Positions 1 to 6,206 of a DNA stretch of 7,287 bases are shown here, one piece after another. The stretch is from the NCBI GenBank assembly GCA_023544495.1, contig JAMJFV010000098.1:1-7287 (forward strand), read 5' to 3'. Each line of letters begins with the position of its first letter. Within the stretch, counting starts at the first letter, position 1. This stretch comes from ANME-2 cluster archaeon (GTDB lineage: Archaea > Halobacteriota > Methanosarcinia > Methanosarcinales > Methanocomedenaceae). A program made the position numbers and the translations under genes. The notes beneath the pieces were generated by a model, which was given only the letters and a program-made list of their open reading frames with translations, did no database searches and was not told the origin of the DNA.

Positions 1-2197
1 TCTGTTCTTTTTTGACCCCACCCTTGAATTGTGTCTCAAGCTGCTGGTAATATTCCTTTATATGTTCTGTGATCGCAGGTCTTACTTTTTTAAGAGCTAT
101 CCTGAAATCGTTCATCTGGACACGTTCCGTATTAAAATCTGTTCGCATGGCGATCAGGACTGCTTCACGGCAGATGGCTTCCAGGTCAGCACCCACATAT
201 CCTTCCGTTGCATCTGCGATCTCACCCAGGTCAACGTCTTCGGACACGGGTATATTCCTGGTATGTATCCTGAGTACCTCCTCCCGTCCAATCCGGTTTG
301 GGGGTCCGATAAATACTGCCCTGTCAAACCGGCCTGACCGTATCAGGGCAGGATCTATCAGTTCGGGCCTGTTGGTGGCTGCAACAACGACCACATCTTT
401 TAAGACTTCAAGCCCGTCCAATTCTATCAACAACTGATTAACGACCCGTTCCATGGCCTGGCTGCTCCCATCCGTTCCCCTGGTGGGTGCAATTGCATCC
501 AGTTCATCAAAGAAGATGATACATGGTGCCACCTGCCTGGCTTTTTTGAACACTTCACGGATAGCTTTCTCGCTTTCTCCCATCCATTTTGACAGAAGTT
601 GCGGGCCCCTGATACTGATGAAATTAGCACTGGTCTCTGTGGCCACAGCCTTGGCTATCAGCGTTTTACCGGTGCCGGGTGGCCCGTAGAGCAACACTCC
701 TTTTGGAGGCATGATACCCATCTGTTTAAATCGTTCGGGATAGCTCAGCGGCCATTCAATGGTTTCCAGTATTTCCTGCCTGCTCAGTTTTAGGCCGCCA
801 ACTTCGTTCCAGAGTACCGAGGGCACTTCAACCATGACCTCACGCATGGCCGAGGGTTCGATTTCCTTTAAGGCATTATCGAAATCTGTTGCGGTAATAA
901 TGATCTCATTGAGCACTTCCATTGGAATTTTCTGTTCAAGGTTGAATTTGGGCATATAGCGCTGCAAGGTTTTCATTCCTGATTCTTTGCACAGGGCTGC
1001 TATATCTGCCCCCACAAATCCATGGGTCAAATCGGCCAGTTCCTCAAGATCCACGTCCTCGTCAAGGGGCATGTTCCTGGTGTGTATCTGGAGTATTTCC
1101 AGCCGGTCATCCCGGTCAGGCACACCGATCTCGATCTCCCGGTCAAAACGTCCCGGACGGCGCAGTGCCGGATCAATGACATTTACCCTGTTTGTAGCAC
1201 CGATGACCATTACCTGACCCCGGTCCTCGACTCCGTCCATCATGGTAAGCATCTGGGCAACTACCCTGCGCTCCAATTCGCCAGTAGAATCAGCTCTCTT
1301 ACTTGCGATAGCATCCAGTTCATCAATGAATAATATACTGGGGGCGTTATTTGCCGCTTCTTCAAATTTTTCCCTTATCTTTTGTTCGCTCTCCCCATAG
1401 TGTTTACTCATTATCTCCGGCCCTGCAATAGAATAAAAATTAGCCCCGGCCTCGTTGGCCACAGCCTTAGCGATCATGGTCTTACCGGTTCCCGGTGGCC
1501 CGTGCATCAATACACCCAGCGGGGGTTTGATACCTAATTGTTCGAACACTTCAGGATGTTTCAGGGGCAATTCCATCATCTCACGCAGGCGCTGGATCTG
1601 GTCACTGAGTCCGCCAAGGTCCTCATACGATATTCCCGTACCTACAATAGTATCGAAACCTTTGGCCGGTTTATCACGTATCTCGACCTCGGTTTGTTCT
1701 TTTATGATCACTGCGACGTCTGGTTCTACATCCACAGCTATCAGGTACATGGCCTGGCCCTGGCCGGTCTGGCTGAAAATGGGATGCGTTGTACTGCTTA
1801 GTAACGGGATAATGTCCCCCTTTACTATTGGCCGTTTTATGATCTGTCGTTTGACGAGATTCCCTGCTTCACCCCCGAGTTTGATCTTCTCACCCTCGGC
1901 CGGTGCAAGTACTATTCTGCTGGCAACAACAGGTTCAGTTTTGGCAATGTTCAGATGGTCCCCCATACCAACACCTGCATTCAGGCGGGTTGTCCCGTCG
2001 ATCCTGATGATCTGCTTTCCCCAATCCTGGCGCTCTGCCCTCCATACCCTGGCTGCCGTGGTTTTTTTACCCTCGAGCAGGACAACATCACCCACAGAAA
2101 TCTGGAGCTTTTGGACTGTGGCAGGATCGATACGTGCGATGCCTTTTCCTGAATCTAATGGGTACGCCTTTTCTACTTTTAACTGGTTATGGTCCAC
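1..2197 (-). CDS. cdc48: Cdc48/VAT-family AAA+ ATPase (VCP/p97-like), C-terminus cut by window edge
   Basis: Hexameric ATP-driven unfoldase of the cytoplasm; in archaea the VAT/Cdc48 family remodels proteins and feeds the 20S proteasome (family knowledge). The minus-strand frame is open from the GTG at 2197 to base 1, giving 732 codons. Domains in order: a double-psi barrel N-domain (about residues 1-90, with the GIARIDP signature), a second N-subdomain to about 185, ATPase ring D1 and ATPase ring D2. Each ring has Walker A GPPGTGKT (233-240 and 505-512), Walker B with DELD (D292/E293 and D564/E565), a sensor-1 ATNR and an arginine-finger stretch containing GRFDR. The GTG start is chosen because a TAA lies eight codons upstream in frame with no other start between, and the N-terminus fits family members. 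Archaeal homologues have roughly 730-760 residues, so only a short tail should be missing. The gene is divergent from larC. The family call is very secure; the substrate is unknown. Confidence 0.96.
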   Translation of the reverse strand, partial: MDHNQLKVEKAYPLDSGKGIARIDPATVQKLQISVGDVVLLEGKKTTAARVWRAERQDWGKQIIRIDGTTRLNAGVGMGDHLNIAKTEPVVASRIVLAPAEGEKIKLGGEAGNLVKRQIIKRPIVKGDIIPLLSSTTHPIFSQTGQGQAMYLIAVDVEPDVAVIIKEQTEVEIRDKPAKGFDTIVGTGISYEDLGGLSDQIQRLREMMELPLKHPEVFEQLGIKPPLGVLMHGPPGTGKTMIAKAVANEAGANFYSIAGPEIMSKHYGESEQKIREKFEEAANNAPSILFIDELDAIASKRADSTGELERRVVAQMLTMMDGVEDRGQVMVIGATNRVNVIDPALRRPGRFDREIEIGVPDRDDRLEILQIHTRNMPLDEDVDLEELADLTHGFVGADIAALCKESGMKTLQRYMPKFNLEQKIPMEVLNEIIITATDFDNALKEIEPSAMREVMVEVPSVLWNEVGGLKLSRQEILETIEWPLSYPERFKQMGIMPPKGVLLYGPPGTGKTLIAKAVATETSANFISIRGPQLLSKWMGESEKAIREVFKKARQVAPCIIFFDELDAIAPTRGTDGSSQAMERVVNQLLIELDGLEVLKDVVVVAATNRPELIDPALIRSGRFDRAVFIGPPNRIGREEVLRIHTRNIPVSEDVDLGEIADATEGYVGADLEAICREAVLIAMRTDFNTERVQMNDFRIALKKVRPAITEHIKEYYQQLETQFKGGVKKEQ

Positions 2198-2240
2198 ATT
2201 GTAACATCCTATATCGCAGAATTAATGAATGGTAATAAGG

Positions 2241-2248
2241 TTATTAAA
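2241..2248 (-). promoter_or_regulatory. TATA box for cdc48
   Basis: Read on the minus strand this is TTTAATAA, close to the archaeal TATA consensus, lying about 44 nt upstream of the GTG start. A transcription start about 25 nt downstream would leave a leader of roughly 20 nt. A weak ribosome-binding stretch, AGGATG, ends about 7 nt before the GTG. The box nearly abuts the larC TATA box on the other strand, so the two promoters sit back to back. It is inferred from position and composition only. Confidence 0.5.
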
Positions 2249-2252
2249 TGGA

Positions 2253-2260
2253 TATAAGTA
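2253..2260 (+). promoter_or_regulatory. TATA box for larC (larC-mfnA unit)
   Basis: TATAAGTA, preceded by the purine-rich bases AAATGGA that could serve as a BRE element, lies 43 nt upstream of the preferred larC ATG at 2303. It predicts a transcription start near 2280-2284 and a leader of about 20 nt. It forms a divergent promoter pair with the cdc48 box at 2241-2248. It is inferred from position and composition. Confidence 0.55.
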
Positions 2261-2292
2261 TTTTTCCAATCATCCAGTAAAAAAACCAATGT

Positions 2293-2297
2293 GGAAG
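2293..2297 (+). promoter_or_regulatory. Ribosome binding site deciding the larC start
   Basis: GGAAG sits 5 nt before the ATG at 2303. No comparable site precedes the in-frame GTG at 2291, which favours the ATG. The site lies inside a five-codon out-of-frame micro-ORF (2289-2306). Confidence 0.45.
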
Positions 2298-2302
2298 ACA
2301 AT

Positions 2303-3523
2303 ATGAACCTCTCATCCAGAATACTACTGTTCGATCCTTGTATGGGTGCTTCAGGTGACATGGTTATCGCAAGCCTGTTGAACCTCGGGGCGGATACAGC
2401 AAAAGTAGTGCAGGCAATGGAGTCAGCAGCTGACGTTTCAGTAACATTGTCTCATGCACGATCAGGCCTGATAATGGCGACCCGCATAGACGTTGTCCAG
2501 CACTCGGATATCAGGTTGAAGTACCATCAGATGACAGAACAGATATGTTCGGCAGGACTGCCCCGGGCTGTGATGGAAGATGCACATGGTATACTGGAAC
2601 TGATGGGGCGTGCGGAATCTATTGTTCACGGAACACCGCTTGAAGAGCTACATTTGCATGAGATGGGGCAGCAGGATGCTATTGCTGATGTGGTAGGCGC
2701 TTCGGCTGCCTTTCATGCCCTGGGAATGGCCGGAGCACAGGTATTATGTATGCCAGTGGCCGTAGGCGGCGGATATGTTGATACTTCCCACGGCACATTA
2801 CCGGTTCCTGCTCCTGCTACCCTCGCCGTACTGAACTCTTCCAGGTTGGTGTGGCGGGGCGGGCCTGTGGAACATGAACTGCTGACACCTACGGGAGCAG
2901 CGATCCTGGCGTATCTTACACAACAATATGGTACTACCTGTACTGTGTATCCACAAATGAACTCAACAGGCACTGGTTACGGGGCAGGTTCAAAAGATAC
3001 GGGTATGCCCAACATGCTGCGTACTGTAATGGGTGAATCTGACCCTGCCTTTGTCATCGACCATATCGAGATGCTGGAGACGAATGTAGATGATGTGACA
3101 GGTGAAGTACTGGGTTACCTGGTACAGGAACTGATGGATGACGGTGCCCTTGATGTGTCAGTGATACCTGCGACCATGAAGAAAGGACGCAGCGGTTCAT
3201 TGATAAAGGTGGTTTGCAGGACCGGGGATTCACACAGGTTGGCCTGCAGGATCATGGTCGAGACCGGAAGCCTGGGTGTCAGGCTGGTACCGGTCAGGCA
3301 CAGGTTGACTGCCTTGCGCACCATACTACCGGTGGATATAGATGTGGCAGGTAAACCGTACAGGGTCAGGGTAAAGACTGCCCGTGACACAGGAGGGCGC
3401 ATATTTGGGATATCAGCAGAGTTCGAAGACTGCAAGCTGGTTGCCGGCTCATCCGGGATCCAGGTGAAAGATATTATGCGCAGGGCAGAAGAGGCTGCAA
3501 GGTTGCAGCTGGAGTTAGAATAG
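2303..3523 (+). CDS. larC: LarC-type nickel insertion protein (DUF111/TIGR00299 family), full length in one frame
   Basis: LarC uses CTP to insert nickel into pyridinium-3,5-bisthiocarboxylate mononucleotide, making the nickel-pincer cofactor of lactate racemase LarA and relatives (family knowledge). The 406-residue product shows the hallmarks in order: FDPCMGASGDM (10-20), HLHEMGQQDAIADVVGA (117-133), HGTLPVPAPAT (163-173), LLTPTGAAIL (193-202), LETNVDDVTGE (258-268), the ALDV...TMKKGRSG stretch (282-298) and ETGSLGVR (320-327). Both the LarC1 and LarC2 portions are in one frame, unlike the Lactiplantibacillus plantarum gene, which needs a programmed frameshift. The ATG at 2303 is preferred because GGAAG lies 5 nt before it; an in-frame GTG at 2291 would add four residues. 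No larA, larB or larE is in the window, so the client enzyme is unknown. The gene is followed after 38 bp by mfnA, probably co-transcribed. The family assignment is secure; the physiological role here is inferred. Confidence 0.92.
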   Translation: MNLSSRILLFDPCMGASGDMVIASLLNLGADTAKVVQAMESAADVSVTLSHARSGLIMATRIDVVQHSDIRLKYHQMTEQICSAGLPRAVMEDAHGILELMGRAESIVHGTPLEELHLHEMGQQDAIADVVGASAAFHALGMAGAQVLCMPVAVGGGYVDTSHGTLPVPAPATLAVLNSSRLVWRGGPVEHELLTPTGAAILAYLTQQYGTTCTVYPQMNSTGTGYGAGSKDTGMPNMLRTVMGESDPAFVIDHIEMLETNVDDVTGEVLGYLVQELMDDGALDVSVIPATMKKGRSGSLIKVVCRTGDSHRLACRIMVETGSLGVRLVPVRHRLTALRTILPVDIDVAGKPYRVRVKTARDTGGRIFGISAEFEDCKLVAGSSGIQVKDIMRRAEEAARLQLELE

Positions 3524-3525
3524 AA

Positions 3526-3543
3526 TTATTTAACATCTATATT
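3526..3543 (+). promoter_or_regulatory. Possible weak TATA-like element for mfnA
   Basis: The larC-mfnA gap is AT-rich and holds TTATTTAA (3526-3533) and TATATT (3538-3543). The first would place a transcription start near 3555, giving mfnA an almost leaderless transcript in addition to read-through from larC. The missing Shine-Dalgarno before the ATG at 3562 is consistent with this, but the case is weak. Confidence 0.25.
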
Positions 3544-3561
3544 GACGCTAATGTGCTTCAG

Positions 3562-4692
3562 ATGAGAGATAAGGGTGAAAGCGAGCAGGATGTGCTGGAG
3601 CAGCTTTCGGTTTACAGGGCACGGGACACGTCGTATGACAGGGTGCTCAGTGCCATGTGTACCCACCCGCATCCGATAGCGGTCAGGGCCCATGAAATGT
3701 TCATGGAGACAAACCTGGGTGATGCAGGGCTGTTCCGGGGAGCACATGAACTGGAACATGAGGCTATCGCCATGCTGGGTGGGATGCTGGGTGACCCCGG
3801 TGTATCTGGATACATCACCACGGGGGGCACCGAGTCTAATATACAGGCCATCCGTGCTGCCAGGAATTCCGCTATCAGCGATGATCCCAACATAGTGGTT
3901 TCCGAGTCGGCCCATTTTTCTTTTGATAAGATAGCAGACCTGCTCAGGGTGGATGTGAGGAAGGCAGAACTGGATGAGGAGTTCAGGGTGGACCCTGCAT
4001 GTGTGGAAGCTCAAATAGATGATAACACAGTGGCCCTGGTGGGTATTGCGGGTACCACCGAGTTCGGTCAGATAGACCCCATCAGAGAACTGTCAGATAT
4101 GGCAGTAGAACGGAGGATCTTCCTGCATGTAGATGCGGCGTTCGGAGCTTTTGTCATACCTTTCCTTGATAAACCATACGATTTTGATTTCAGGCTGCCA
4201 GGGGTATCATCGATGACAGCAGACCCTCACAAGATGGGGCTGTGTACTATACCGGCTGGAGGATTGCTGTTCCGGGACCCATCGCACCTGCAGGAACTGC
4301 GCACGCATACGCCGTATCTTACCATCGATACCCAATACTCGTTGAGCGGTACCCGAAGCGGAGGGGTTACTGCGGCTGCTTATGCTGTTATGCGACACAT
4401 GGGTTTGGAAGGATATCGCAATACTGTGAAGTACTGCATGAAAATGACCGGCAGGCTGGTTGACAGGGTCAGGGAATTCGGTGTTGAACCGTTGATCGAC
4501 CCGGTAATGAACGTTGTGGTGCTTGATGTGGGAGATACTGCAAAAGTCAGGACGAAAATGGCACAGAAGGGGTGGTATACATCAATAACACGCAGTCCAC
4601 TTGCTCTTAGATTGGTAATTATGCCGCATCTGAGCGAAAAAAGACTGGAGGAGTTCCTTGACGACCTTGAATTGGTGTGCAGGGAACTATGA
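3562..4692 (+). CDS. mfnA: MfnA, PLP-dependent L-tyrosine / L-aspartate decarboxylase
   Basis: A group II PLP decarboxylase of the cytoplasm. In methanogenic archaea MfnA makes tyramine from tyrosine for methanofuran, and the same family makes beta-alanine from aspartate for coenzyme A. The 376-residue product shows the N-terminal segment NLGDAGLF (51-58), TTGGTESN (86-93, phosphate-binding loop), SAHFSFDK (116-123, with H118 placed to stack on the PLP ring), HVDAAFG (189-195, D191 near the pyridine nitrogen) and ADPHKMG (220-226, K224 as the Schiff-base lysine). All expected catalytic residues are present. The ATG at 3562 is chosen because its N-terminus aligns with my recollection of methanogen MfnA proteins; an in-frame GTG at 3553 would add three residues. 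There is no clear Shine-Dalgarno before it, so translation may be coupled or leaderless. The gene lies 38 bp after larC and converges on tfs. Sequence alone does not tell which substrate is preferred. Confidence 0.94.
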   Translation: MRDKGESEQDVLEQLSVYRARDTSYDRVLSAMCTHPHPIAVRAHEMFMETNLGDAGLFRGAHELEHEAIAMLGGMLGDPGVSGYITTGGTESNIQAIRAARNSAISDDPNIVVSESAHFSFDKIADLLRVDVRKAELDEEFRVDPACVEAQIDDNTVALVGIAGTTEFGQIDPIRELSDMAVERRIFLHVDAAFGAFVIPFLDKPYDFDFRLPGVSSMTADPHKMGLCTIPAGGLLFRDPSHLQELRTHTPYLTIDTQYSLSGTRSGGVTAAAYAVMRHMGLEGYRNTVKYCMKMTGRLVDRVREFGVEPLIDPVMNVVVLDVGDTAKVRTKMAQKGWYTSITRSPLALRLVIMPHLSEKRLEEFLDDLELVCREL

Positions 4693-4720
4693 TCAGCAAT
4701 ATCAGTTGTAATAATTGATC

Positions 4721-4800
4721 GTAAATATCAAAATACCAGTCGAAAATACCAGTCGAAAATATCAGTCGAAAATATCAGTCGAAAATATCAGTCGAGAATA
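4721..4800 (-). terminator. Probable T-run terminator of tfs built from the repeats
   Basis: Archaeal RNA polymerase stops mainly at T-rich runs in the non-template strand, without needing a hairpin (established knowledge). In the tfs direction the sequence just past the stop codon offers ATTTT runs spaced 13 nt apart, a layout that could give stepwise termination and protect the convergent mfnA gene. No strong hairpin is present. The function is inferred from composition and position. Confidence 0.45.
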
Positions 4801-4807
4801 TCAGTCG
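4730..4807. repeat. 13-bp tandem repeat, six copies, between mfnA and tfs
   Basis: Six head-to-tail 13-bp units: 4730-4742 and 4743-4755 (AAAATACCAGTCG), 4756-4768, 4769-4781 and 4782-4794 (AAAATATCAGTCG), and 4795-4807 (AGAATATCAGTCG). Units differ at only two positions, so the array is young or kept uniform. Degenerate relatives lie at 4697-4708 and 4722-4729. The sixth unit overlaps the tfs 3' end: its complement supplies the last aspartate codon and the TGA stop. Copy number can therefore change on the mfnA side without altering either protein. Read in the tfs direction each unit has the form CGACTGATATTTT, so T-runs recur every 13 nt. Confidence 0.95.
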
Positions 4808-5112
4808 TATTCCCGCCAGGTCCTGCCACACTTGGTGCACCTGAAGAAACGAGTTTCACTTTCATCGGCTGACCTGAGCTGCCGCAGCCACCAATAAGCT
4901 GTGTCGTTGCCACATTCCTCACACACGACCCTGGATGTGGGCAGGCCCGCTGCTTCGTTGCCTTCTATAACCGTGACCTCACGCTCCTTGAATACCTTTT
5001 TTTCGACAACACTTGTGCGTGTTGTTCTATCTTTTTCATAGTTACATTTCTTGCACTTCATTTTGCTGCCTGACGGCATCATCATACTCTTGCATTGGGG
5101 ACAGAATTCCAT
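4801..5112 (-). CDS. tfs: Transcription factor S (TFS), RNA polymerase transcript-cleavage factor
   Basis: The archaeal TFIIS-like factor (also annotated RpoM) enters the secondary channel of RNA polymerase and stimulates cleavage of backtracked RNA. The 103-residue product has the usual length and two zinc ribbons: an N-terminal one with C4, C7, C20 and C23, like RPB9, and a C-terminal one with C64, C67, C92 and C95, like TFIIS. The catalytic acidic pair D83-E84 lies in the RSADES hairpin, as expected for an active cleavage factor rather than an inactivated paralogue. The ATG at 5112 gives the canonical start with the first CxxC at residue 4; GGAAG lies about 9 nt upstream. The gene converges on mfnA and is divergent from the DUF1616 gene. 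Its final codon and stop lie inside a 13-bp tandem repeat. Confidence 0.95.
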   Translation of the reverse strand: MEFCPQCKSMMMPSGSKMKCKKCNYEKDRTTRTSVVEKKVFKEREVTVIEGNEAAGLPTSRVVCEECGNDTAYWWLRQLRSADESETRFFRCTKCGRTWREYD

Positions 5113-5223
5113 GTTGTGTTACTTCCTGCTTTTATGGTTAATAGCATATGGTTGACAATGTGTGCTACCATGTTATGCTTACTGTGTGGTTAATATGGTA
5201 TACTAAAAATTGTATCATTATTC

Positions 5224-5257
5224 CAATGTCAAGACATTGCTTAAGCATTCCGCATGC
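5224..5257. promoter_or_regulatory. Cluster of palindromes, candidate operator between tfs and the DUF1616 gene
   Basis: Three dyads follow one another: CAATGTC-AA-GACATTG (5224-5239, perfect 7-bp arms), TGCTTAAGCA (5238-5247, perfect 10-bp palindrome) and GCATGC (5252-5257). They end about 27 bp upstream of the TTTAAATA box of the DUF1616 gene, a usual place for an archaeal activator site or an upstream repressor site. The dyads are seen directly; the regulatory role is inferred and no regulator gene is in the window. Confidence 0.4.
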
Positions 5258-5283
5258 TACCGTGCAGTAATTTCATACTAATG

Positions 5284-5291
5284 TTTAAATA
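5284..5291 (+). promoter_or_regulatory. TATA box for the DUF1616-CPBP operon
   Basis: TTTAAATA matches the archaeal TATA consensus closely. A transcription start about 25 nt downstream falls near 5312-5318, right at the ATG at 5319, so the transcript would be leaderless or nearly so. This argues against the in-frame TTG at 5295, which would lie upstream of the transcription start. Confidence 0.6.
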
Positions 5292-5318
5292 GATTTGAAT
5301 GTTATTACCTTTTCAATA

Positions 5319-6206
5319 ATGTTTGATAGAAAAACCATTCCAGGTGACATTTTAACAGTTATAATTCTGGTCATCCTGACCGCAGTTTTCATAGTCATTC
5401 CACCACTCAGTAACACATGGATCCGGACTGTACTGGGTCTTCCCATGGTGCTGTTCCTGCCAGGATATGCATTGATAGCGGCACTGTTCCCGCACAGGGA
5501 TGACCTGGACGGGATAGAGCGCACGGCCCTGAGCTTCGGCCTGAGCATTGCAGTGGTACCGCTACTGGGGCTGGGCCTGAACTACACACCGTGGGGCATC
5601 AGGCTTGCACCGATATTGGTCACCATATCCATTTTTACCCTGGGGATGTGCGTTATAGCTGTGTACAGGCGCGCTGAACTGCCCGTTGGCGAGAGTTTTT
5701 CGGTCCCTTTCACAGCGGCACTGCACTCCCTGCACCAGGAGGTGTTCGCACATGAGCGGTCCCGCCTTGACAGGATATTGACGGTAATACTGGTACTGTC
5801 CTTACTGGCATCAGTAACAATGCTGGTGTACGTGATCGTGACGCCAAAGCAGGGTGAAAAGTTCACCGAGTTCTATATCCTGGGGCCCGGGGAAATGGCT
5901 GATGATTACCCTGTCAGGTTCAACCTTAGCGAGAGCCGAACCGTGATAGTGGGTGTGGTGAACCATGAATATGCACCTGTGGATTACTCATTGGACATTG
6001 CACTGGACAATGAATCAATATATCCCCGGCAGCAGATGGTGCTGGTCCATAACCAGACCCGGGAAGAGTCTGTGACCATTATACCACCAGCGATCGGCCA
6101 GGATATGAAGTTGGAGTTCCTGTTATACAGGGATGGCAATTACTCGGCGCCGTACCGGGACCTTCATGTGTGGATAGATGTCACGGGTGGGATAAATGGA
6201 AGCTGA
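5319..6206 (+). CDS. DUF1616-family membrane protein with sequon-rich outer domain
   Basis: The family is common in methanogenic archaea and has no firmly established function. The 295-residue product has a short positively charged N-terminus, four hydrophobic helices (about residues 9-30, 34-57, 68-88 and 96-117), a cytoplasmic-looking polar loop (118-150), a fifth helix (about 152-174) and a C-terminal domain of about 120 residues that looks beta-rich, with the DUF1616-like stretch SRTVIVGVVNHEYAPVDYSL (206-225). Five N-glycosylation sequons sit in that domain (N202, N231, N245, N274, N293), which fits an N-in, C-out topology and a glycosylated cell-surface domain. The ATG at 5319 is chosen over the TTG at 5295 because the TATA box at 5284-5291 predicts transcription starting just before it. 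The 3' end overlaps the CPBP protease gene by 11 bp, so the two are one operon and probably translationally coupled. The family call is good; the function is unknown. Confidence 0.85.
   Translation: MFDRKTIPGDILTVIILVILTAVFIVIPPLSNTWIRTVLGLPMVLFLPGYALIAALFPHRDDLDGIERTALSFGLSIAVVPLLGLGLNYTPWGIRLAPILVTISIFTLGMCVIAVYRRAELPVGESFSVPFTAALHSLHQEVFAHERSRLDRILTVILVLSLLASVTMLVYVIVTPKQGEKFTEFYILGPGEMADDYPVRFNLSESRTVIVGVVNHEYAPVDYSLDIALDNESIYPRQQMVLVHNQTREESVTIIPPAIGQDMKLEFLLYRDGNYSAPYRDLHVWIDVTGGINGS

Noticed and set aside
1455..2204. A 249-codon plus-strand open frame opposite the cdc48 N-terminal half
   Set aside because: It lies antisense to a clearly conserved Cdc48 gene and its product has no recognisable domain; it is a codon-bias shadow. 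The same holds for the shorter plus-strand frames between 29 and 1333.
3526..4014. A 162-codon minus-strand open frame opposite mfnA
   Set aside because: It is antisense to well-conserved catalytic motifs of MfnA, with no recognisable family and no convincing start signals.
4691..4720. Hairpin terminator after mfnA from GATCA (4691-4695) and TGATC (4716-4720)
   Set aside because: Arms of 5 bp around a 20-nt loop with no following T-run on the plus strand are too weak to call.
4730..4807. CRISPR array or similar spacer-repeat structure
   Set aside because: The units are directly contiguous, only 13 bp long and have no unique spacers; this is a minisatellite-like tandem repeat.
4730..4807. 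C/D-box small RNA, because CTGA (a D-box sequence) recurs in each repeat on the minus strand
   Set aside because: No C-box RTGATGA is spaced suitably with the D-box copies; the CTGA motifs follow from the repeat unit.
4715..4897. A short plus-strand frame reading through the 13-bp repeats as a repetitive peptide
   Set aside because: The repetitive peptide is a by-product of the tandem repeat, and the rest is antisense to the conserved C-terminal zinc ribbon of TFS.
5295..5318. N-terminal extension of the DUF1616 protein from the TTG at 5295
   Set aside because: The TTG lies only a few bases after the TATA box at 5284-5291 and so should be upstream of the transcription start; the ATG at 5319 fits better.
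5285..5548. Minus-strand open frames opposite the DUF1616 and protease genes (for example 5285-5548, 5582-5866, 6691-6996)
   Set aside because: They are antisense to conserved membrane-protein genes and have no recognisable domains or promoter signals.
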